A stretch of 10,167 nucleotides of DNA from Candidatus Woesearchaeota archaeon (lineage in GTDB: Archaea > Nanobdellota > Nanobdellia > SCGC-AAA011-G17 > JAPLZO01), in contig JAPLZO010000060.1 in the NCBI GenBank assembly GCA_026394995.1, positions 1 through 10,167 on the forward strand. The letters run 5' to 3'. This document shows, piece after piece, positions 6,129-10,167 of this stretch; position 1 is the first letter of the stretch; each line of letters begins with the position of its first letter. The translations under genes were made by a program, and so were the position numbers. A model generated the notes under the pieces. The model was not told the origin of the DNA. It ran no database searches and saw only the letters and a program-made list of their open reading frames with translations.

Positions 6129-7520
6129 TTATTCTCTAAACATACCAAAACCTTGTTTAAACACTTTGTATAAAGCATAACTATCATTTTTTGCAGTACT
6201 TTTAGCAGCATCTTCTTCTATTCTTTCATCTTTTCTACTCAAACCTTCAGTTGTTTTTTCTTTGCTTACAATATATTTAAAACCTTTAAATGGTGCTTTT
6301 AGTAAATCCAATAAATCATCTCTTTTCTCTTCTTTAACTTCTTTAGGTTTTTCAGCTATTCTGGTTTCTCCTGATTCCTCTAAATATTTAACTAATTCAT
6401 CACCTAAAGCAGCAATAGCTTCATTAACACTAGTCAATAATTCTAAATCTTCTTCTTCTTGTTTTCTTTTATATTCTTCAATTTCATCTTTAGTTGCTAC
6501 AAAACCCTCAAGTGTTATTTCACTATATCCTCTATGAATAGCACCTCTTTGTCCTTCAGCATAAAAAGCCATTTGAGGTAATGAAACATAATTAAATTTT
6601 ACTCTTACACATGGAAAATATTTTTTAAAAGTCCTATCTTCTTCATGACCATAATATGTTTCAACAGTATATTTTTTCTTTATACCTAATAATTCTAATT
6701 CAGTCTTATTCATATCAAAAGAAGCAATTATATCTTTGTCATTTACACTCTCTTTCATTTGTAATCTTTTTATATTTCTTAAATAAGGTTTTAGCCAGTC
6801 TATATACAACTTCATAGATTGATAATGTTGTCTTAAATATTTTAAAACAAATCTTTTTCTAACTTCTAATTCTTTTCTGGTTTTTTCTCTCCATTCTAAA
6901 TACTGGAATAATTTTCTAGATAATATTTCTCTGATTTTTCTGTTCATACCTTGTTTTTCTAGATTTCTCATTTCTTTTTCTATATCTTTAGTTGTCAATG
7001 GGTTTATCTTAAAAAACAAATCAGGTAATATAACAAAACCAACTTCTCTAGCTAATCCATAGACAGATGCTGGATTTTTAGCTCCACCCTCAACCATATC
7101 AATCCATGTTCCTTTTAATGCAATTTCAGCTGATTCTTCGCCTTTTTCACCCTTTAAATAATAATCAAGTCTCTCATCTATTATTCTTGCTTCTCTTACA
7201 ATTTGAAATAAATCTTTACTCATTTTTCCTAAAGTAGTCATATATTCAGAAACTTTTTGCTGTTGCATACCTTTTCTTTGTTCAATATTACCCCATTGAC
7301 TAGAAGCTTCACTTGCTGCAAAAACATCTTTTATTTTTTCTACATAACCACCATCTCCGCTATATCCCTGACCAAAAGGTCCTTTTTGCTCAAACTGTCT
7401 TAATACAAAATAATAGTATTTTTCAACACCCTCTTGCATAGAATCAACTTTTATAACATAATGAGCTTTACCACCAAACTTACCACCAACAATTTTATTT
7501 TCAATTAATGGATTAGCCAT
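6129..7520 (-). CDS. Hypothetical protein, 463 aa, charged and helical
   Basis: I do not recognise a characterised family. The N-terminus (about 1-60) is glycine-rich with strands (KIVGGKFGGKAHYVIKV) and a YYYFVLRQF segment. A long helical middle (about 85-260) is full of Lys, Arg and Glu, includes LPDLFFKINPLTTKDIEKE (165-183) and a basic run QYLEWREKTRKELEVRKRF (206-224), and may form coiled coil. A second alpha/beta part (about 265-345) contains the only cysteine (Cys304) and aromatic-rich strands (CVRVKFNYVSLPQMAFY). The C-terminal third is a flexible, acidic/basic tail ending QGFGMFRE. No membrane segment, signal peptide or nucleotide-binding motif is seen. The start is supported by GGTGAT at 7523-7528 and a TATA box at 7543-7551. 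It is first of three minus-strand genes and lies 57 bases before the TIM-barrel gene. Confidence 0.85.
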   Translation of the reverse strand: MANPLIENKIVGGKFGGKAHYVIKVDSMQEGVEKYYYFVLRQFEQKGPFGQGYSGDGGYVEKIKDVFAASEASSQWGNIEQRKGMQQQKVSEYMTTLGKMSKDLFQIVREARIIDERLDYYLKGEKGEESAEIALKGTWIDMVEGGAKNPASVYGLAREVGFVILPDLFFKINPLTTKDIEKEMRNLEKQGMNRKIREILSRKLFQYLEWREKTRKELEVRKRFVLKYLRQHYQSMKLYIDWLKPYLRNIKRLQMKESVNDKDIIASFDMNKTELELLGIKKKYTVETYYGHEEDRTFKKYFPCVRVKFNYVSLPQMAFYAEGQRGAIHRGYSEITLEGFVATKDEIEEYKRKQEEEDLELLTSVNEAIAALGDELVKYLEESGETRIAEKPKEVKEEKRDDLLDLLKAPFKGFKYIVSKEKTTEGLSRKDERIEEDAAKSTAKNDSYALYKVFKQGFGMFRE

Positions 7521-7522
7521 TT

Positions 7523-7528
7523 ATCACC
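7523..7528 (-). promoter_or_regulatory. Shine-Dalgarno GGTGAT of the 463-aa gene
   Basis: GGTGAT on the minus strand ends two bases before the ATG at 7520. The same hexamer precedes the prenyltransferase gene at 9669-9674, matching the expected archaeal anti-Shine-Dalgarno. The short spacer makes it a modest but supporting signal for this start. Confidence 0.45.
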
Positions 7529-7542
7529 AATTTCATATAAAG

Positions 7543-7551
7543 TTTTATATA
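7543..7551. promoter_or_regulatory. TATA element shared by divergent genes
   Basis: TTTTATATA reads TATATAAAA on the minus strand and is centred 27 bases before ATG 7520, ideal for the 463-aa gene. On the plus strand its centre is about 35 bases before ATG 7582, which would leave an 8-base leader for lspA. One element may thus serve both genes. Confidence 0.5.
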
Positions 7552-7581
7552 GAATAAATGTTTATAAATTTTTGGTTTTAA

Positions 7582-7965
7582 ATGAAAAAAATTTATATTA
7601 TAGCTTTAATTGTTATCTTCTTAGATCAAATAACAAAATACATTTTTAAAAATTATTTTACTTATACAAAAAATTATGGCGCTGCCTTTGGAATTTTACA
7701 AAACCAACAAATTTTTTTTATTATAATATCAATAATAGCTATTATAACAATAATCTTAATAAAAAAAGACCTAATATCTTTAGGTTTTTTACTTGGAGGG
7801 GTTATTGGTAACCTAATAGATAGATCCTATTATGGTTATGTGATAGATTTTATAGATCTAAAAATATGGCCTTCTTTTAATTTAGCAGATGCATTTAGCA
7901 CAATAGGAGTAATTTTATTAATAATATACATTATTAGAAATGATATAAATTCAAAAAAGCCTTAA
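7582..7965 (+). CDS. lspA: Lipoprotein signal peptidase (signal peptidase II)
   Basis: LspA is a membrane aspartyl protease that cleaves the signal peptide of lipidated prolipoproteins just before the modified cysteine. The protein has four hydrophobic segments, about 3-15, 43-60, 64-77 and 103-118. Family signatures are all present: DQITKY (15-20), NYGAAFG (31-37), GGVIGNLIDR with catalytic Asp80, and FNLADAF with catalytic Asp103. At 127 residues it is shorter than the usual 150-170, with compact loops, but no catalytic block is missing, so it should be functional. The ATG is the only one that keeps Asp15. The last 32 bases overlap the convergent 165-aa gene. It is notable because archaea generally lack a recognisable LspA/Lgt pathway; no lgt gene or lipobox protein is seen in this window. 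Confidence 0.92.
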   Translation: MKKIYIIALIVIFLDQITKYIFKNYFTYTKNYGAAFGILQNQQIFFIIISIIAIITIILIKKDLISLGFLLGGVIGNLIDRSYYGYVIDFIDLKIWPSFNLADAFSTIGVILLIIYIIRNDINSKKP

Positions 7966-8431
7966 TTTCATCCATGTAGTTATTAACTTCTTCATACAAA
8001 ACATCTTCATATTGTTCCATTCTTTTTCTAAATAATATTTTATCCCAAATTTCTCTTAAACTTCTTAAAATACCTGTTTTTTCCCATTCACCTTTGTAAT
8101 CCTTAACCAAATAAGCACTGATTCTGAATTCAATAGTAGCTTTATTAGTTTTAATTTTTAAACCTTCTTGCTCAACTTCAACATCAACTAGTCCAGTAAT
8201 AAAAAAATTAGTTTCAATAACAAATTTGACATAAGCATCAAATATTCTATCAGCAGTCCATAAAATCTCTATTTGTTTTCCCTTTTCGCTTTGTACTTCT
8301 TTATATTCATCTTCATGAAATTCATAACCATAAGCTTCAAACCATCTGAATAATGATTTATATAATTCATCAAAATTAAAGACACTACCTTGTTTTATCT
8401 TTAATCTATCAAATAAAACATCTTTTTGCAT
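7934..8431 (-). CDS. Hypothetical protein, 165 aa
   Basis: No family is recognised. The protein is soluble and alpha/beta: an N-terminal helix with FDELYKSLFRWFEAYGY (20-36), a central set of strands (about 53-110; KQIEILWTADRIFDAYVKF, then VIETNFFITGLVDVEVEQEG and KATIEFRISAYLV), and a C-terminal helical part rich in Arg/Glu and aromatics (LREIWDKILFRKRMEQYEDV, 125-144). This alternation of amphipathic strands suggests a curved beta-sheet with helices packed on it, but I can name no fold. There is no signal peptide, membrane segment or metal motif. The ATG lies 27 bases from the centre of a minus-strand TATA box, so the mRNA should be leaderless. The 3' end overlaps lspA by 32 bases in convergent orientation. 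Codon use matches the neighbouring genes. Confidence 0.85.
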   Translation of the reverse strand: MQKDVLFDRLKIKQGSVFNFDELYKSLFRWFEAYGYEFHEDEYKEVQSEKGKQIEILWTADRIFDAYVKFVIETNFFITGLVDVEVEQEGLKIKTNKATIEFRISAYLVKDYKGEWEKTGILRSLREIWDKILFRKRMEQYEDVLYEEVNNYMDEIKAFLNLYHF

Positions 8432-8451
8432 TGATATATATAATTAAATCT

Positions 8452-8464
8452 TAATTTATATAAT
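8452..8464 (-). promoter_or_regulatory. TATA box of the 165-aa gene (leaderless)
   Basis: AATTATATAAATT on the minus strand is centred near 8458, 27 bases before ATG 8431. Transcription would begin at or next to the start codon. No Shine-Dalgarno is present. Confidence 0.55.
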
Positions 8465-8474
8465 TTTGGTTTTT

Positions 8475-8490
8475 AAAAAGTTATATAAAT
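8475..8490 (+). promoter_or_regulatory. BRE/TATA box of the membrane protein gene (leaderless)
   Basis: AAAAAG (BRE-like) followed by TTATATAAAT is centred 26-27 bases before ATG 8512. The transcript should be leaderless, and no ribosome site is seen. It stands back to back with the minus-strand TATA box at 8452-8464. Confidence 0.6.
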
Positions 8491-8511
8491 AGAGAACTTT
8501 TATTTTAAAAA

Positions 8512-9360
8512 ATGGACTTATTTTTAATAATAGAAATAGGAATATCTCTATTGTTTATATTTTCTTCAATCCACTCTATAAAATATAAAAAATATCTAAT
8601 AATTATATTAAGTTTTATCTATACAATAATTTTTGAAAATTTAAATATGTACTTCTCAGCAGGCCATACTAGTGGTTATTTCTATAATGAATCATTTCAT
8701 CTATATATTTTTAACACACCTTTATTCATAATTATGTCTTGGTCTATTATAATATACACAGCTATGTTGTTGACAGATTTATTACCTATAAAAGAGTCCT
8801 CGAAACCATTTATAGACTCATTATTAATAGTATTAATAGACTTAGCAATTGATGTTATAGCTATTAGATTATTCCTATGGACATGGATTAATTATTCTTT
8901 TAATGAAGCATGGTTTGGAGTTCCAGCAAATAATTTCATAGGCTGGTTATTAACATCATTTTCATTTTCTTTATTCTACAGAAACTTTTCAAAAATAAAA
9001 AATAAATACCTTATTTATTTAACTCCAATAATATCCTATTTACTATTCTTCATTATAATGATACCTTTAGTTTATATAGAAGATTTACTAAATTTATCCA
9101 AAAATCAACAATTATTAATTTTCTTATTTTTGATAATTATATTCATATCAAGGATAAAATACCAAAAAATAAAGGTTAAAACAAATAAATTTACACTGTA
9201 TATTATTGATGTTATAAGAGGTTTTTATTACATATTTGCTTTATTAGGCTTAATTTTATTAAAAGTTTACTTAGAAAATATAATTATAATATTTCTTGGT
9301 ATTTTATTCATATTTCTAGAAATATCAATTATAAGTTTTGTGCATAAATCAAAGGCTTAG
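8512..9360 (+). CDS. Multi-pass membrane protein, COG2324/CruF-like carotenoid family
   Basis: The 282-aa protein has about eight or nine hydrophobic segments (roughly 4-20, 28-41, 66-90, 100-125, 140-155, 166-190, 200-213, 228-250, 254-276). It resembles the DUF422/COG2324 family, whose characterised members include the carotenoid hydratase CruF of bacterioruberin synthesis. The matching order of residues is Glu42, GYFYNESF (55-62), NTPLFIIMSW (68-77), LIDLAIDVIA (108-117), WTW (123-125), and FGVPANNFIGW (135-145). The usual DP pair in the middle motif is here Asp-Val (Asp114), so it is a divergent member and its substrate is uncertain. It would act in the cytoplasmic membrane on a hydrophobic, probably isoprenoid, substrate. 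No other carotenoid gene lies in the window, though a cis-prenyltransferase follows downstream. The end overlaps the convergent gene by 12 bases. Confidence 0.75.
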   Translation: MDLFLIIEIGISLLFIFSSIHSIKYKKYLIIILSFIYTIIFENLNMYFSAGHTSGYFYNESFHLYIFNTPLFIIMSWSIIIYTAMLLTDLLPIKESSKPFIDSLLIVLIDLAIDVIAIRLFLWTWINYSFNEAWFGVPANNFIGWLLTSFSFSLFYRNFSKIKNKYLIYLTPIISYLLFFIIMIPLVYIEDLLNLSKNQQLLIFLFLIIIFISRIKYQKIKVKTNKFTLYIIDVIRGFYYIFALLGLILLKVYLENIIIIFLGILFIFLEISIISFVHKSKA

Positions 9361-9585
9361 ATCTTTAATATCTTCATTTAAGATTAACTTATTAACTCTA
9401 TATTTAGCAAACAATAAACCAATAGATTTTATGTTTAAATCACTCAAATCTATTCTTTTAATATCCTCGCTAATAATATAATATTCATCATTTTTCTTTA
9501 GAAAAACATATTCTTTATTTATAATAATACCAAGTTCATCTAACAAATTCTTAATCTCCTTTTTATTTAAAAACTTAATATTCAT
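9349..9585 (-). CDS. Small protein resembling a lone pre-PUA domain
   Basis: The 78 residues read as a small alpha/beta domain: helix NKKEIKNLLDELG (7-19), strands EYVFLKK and EYYIISEDI, then DLSDLNIKSIGLLFAKY (46-62). This order resembles the pre-PUA N-terminal domain of archaeal PUA proteins (Nip7/MCT-1-like RNA-binding proteins of ribosome and translation factors). Full-length members run to about 150-170 residues with a C-terminal PUA domain; here the protein stops at KDLSL, with nothing after it, so it may be a truncated or free-standing domain. The assignment rests on pattern memory and is tentative. A TATA-like box lies at 9608-9617, centred 27 bases before ATG 9585. Its 3' end overlaps the convergent membrane protein gene by 12 bases. 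Confidence 0.55.
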   Translation of the reverse strand: MNIKFLNKKEIKNLLDELGIIINKEYVFLKKNDEYYIISEDIKRIDLSDLNIKSIGLLFAKYRVNKLILNEDIKDLSL

Positions 9586-9607
9586 AAACTTATTAAATCA
9601 ATATTAA

Positions 9608-9617
9608 GTATATTAAA
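9608..9617 (-). promoter_or_regulatory. Putative TATA box of the 78-aa gene
   Basis: TTTAATATAC on the minus strand is centred about 27 bases before ATG 9585. The surroundings are very AT-rich, so the spacing is the main support. Confidence 0.35.
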
Positions 9618-9665
9618 TTAACCTAAATCCATAGGATATCGAAATATTTTTAAAGCCAAAGAGAC

Positions 9666-9674
9666 AAAGGTGAT
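9666..9674 (+). promoter_or_regulatory. Strong Shine-Dalgarno of the prenyltransferase gene
   Basis: AAAGGTGAT ends seven bases before ATG 9682 and matches the expected archaeal anti-Shine-Dalgarno well. It is the best ribosome site in the window and fixes this start. A possible BRE/TATA (CGAAATATTTTTAAA, from 9640) lies upstream, but its spacing to the ribosome site is tight. Confidence 0.7.
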
Positions 9675-9681
9675 AATAAAT

Positions 9682-10167
9682 ATGACATCTGAAAGTAGAG
9701 TACCTCAACACATCGGCATTATTCTAGACGGTAACAGAAGATTTGCAAAAAAATTAATGCTAAAACCATGGATGGGACATGAGTGGGGTTCAAAAAAAGT
9801 AGAAGCAGTATTGGATTGGTCTCATGAACTTGGTGTAAAAGAACTAACATTTTATGCTTTTTCTATACAAAATTTTAATCGTCCAAAAGAAGAATTTAAT
9901 TATTTAATGAAGGTTTTTGATGAATCATTTGGAAAATTAATGAATGATGAACGCATAGACAAATATAAAATTAAGATTAGATTTATAGGAAGAATTCACA
10001 TGTTTCCTTCTTACATTCAAGAAAAAATGAAAAGTCTAATGGAAAAATCAAAAAAATATAATGATTTTATAGTTAATTTTGCAATGGCTTATGGTGGTCG
10101 TGAAGAAGTTATAGATGCCATAAAAAAATTAGCACAAAAAATAAAAAATAATGAAGTTGATATTAAT
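9682..10167 (+). CDS. uppS: Cis-prenyltransferase (polyprenyl diphosphate synthase), 5' part
   Basis: Adds isopentenyl diphosphate units in cis to an allylic diphosphate to make the long polyprenyl (dolichol- or undecaprenyl-type) carrier used for glycan assembly at the membrane. The first 162 codons are present and the gene runs off the window; the family is usually 230-260 residues. Visible motifs: HIGIILDGNRRFAKK (10-24) with catalytic Asp16 and the diphosphate-binding Gly17-Asn18-Arg19-Arg20; GH at 32-33; FYAFSIQNFNRPKEEF (57-72); IRFIGRI (99-105); and VNFAMAYGGREEV (131-143). In many bacterial UppS the third block is ENWNRP, whereas here it is QNFNRP. The arginines near the C-terminus that bind isopentenyl diphosphate lie beyond the edge. 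The start is fixed by AAAGGTGAT. The archaeal setting makes a dolichol-type carrier more likely. Confidence 0.93.
   Translation, partial: MTSESRVPQHIGIILDGNRRFAKKLMLKPWMGHEWGSKKVEAVLDWSHELGVKELTFYAFSIQNFNRPKEEFNYLMKVFDESFGKLMNDERIDKYKIKIRFIGRIHMFPSYIQEKMKSLMEKSKKYNDFIVNFAMAYGGREEVIDAIKKLAQKIKNNEVDIN

Noticed and set aside
6262..6537. Plus-strand serine/leucine-rich open frame of 91 codons
   Set aside because: It is the antisense image of the charged C-terminal part of the 463-aa gene; such Ser/Leu-rich shadows are common opposite Lys/Glu-rich coding sequence.
7561..7569. TTTATAAAT as the lspA TATA box
   Set aside because: Its centre is only about 17 bases before the ATG, so transcription would start inside the coding region and no later start codon keeps Asp15.
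8433..8442. TATATATA run as promoter of the 165-aa gene
   Set aside because: It lies within about ten bases of the ATG; the TATA box at 8452-8464 has the correct spacing.

Overview
The window looks like chromosomal DNA of an archaeon, most likely of the DPANN kind (Woesearchaeota/Pacearchaeota-like). Reasons: base composition near 28% G+C in the coding parts; archaeal TATA boxes whose centres lie about 26-28 bases before several start codons, giving leaderless or nearly leaderless mRNAs; short intergenic spaces; an archaeal-style cis-prenyltransferase; and lysine/glutamate-rich unknown proteins. The lineage is an inference from style, not from a marker gene. No tRNA, rRNA, CRISPR array or transposase gene was found, and no stretch over 300 bases lacks a gene.

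Bases 1-574: a cluster of small palindromes surrounds a 95-codon unknown ORF (165-452). The ORF is richer in G+C than the rest of the window and is bracketed by a 13-14 bp inverted repeat. Bases 575-2911: a complete phosphoenolpyruvate synthase gene (ppsA) with all main catalytic motifs. It is followed by a small acidic unknown gene (2976-3428) whose promoter carries the same 12-base BRE/TATA string as ppsA.

Bases 3431-7520, minus strand: three genes read in the order 463-aa unknown protein, 606-aa metal-dependent TIM-barrel protein of the endonuclease IV/xylose-isomerase-like superfamily with a very large charged insertion, and a 269-aa protein joining a minimal nucleotidyltransferase to a HEPN-like helical domain. 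The last two are probably translationally coupled. This cluster is the best candidate for an undescribed functional unit, though nothing in the sequence gives its substrate.

Bases 7582-10167: a short lipoprotein signal peptidase (lspA), which is unexpected in an archaeon; a convergent, overlapping 165-aa unknown gene; a multi-pass membrane protein resembling the COG2324/CruF carotenoid family; a 78-aa protein resembling a lone pre-PUA domain; and the 5' 162 codons of a cis-prenyltransferase (uppS-like), cut by the window edge. The membrane protein, LspA and the prenyltransferase all concern isoprenoids, lipid carriers or the membrane, but they are transcribed as separate units.
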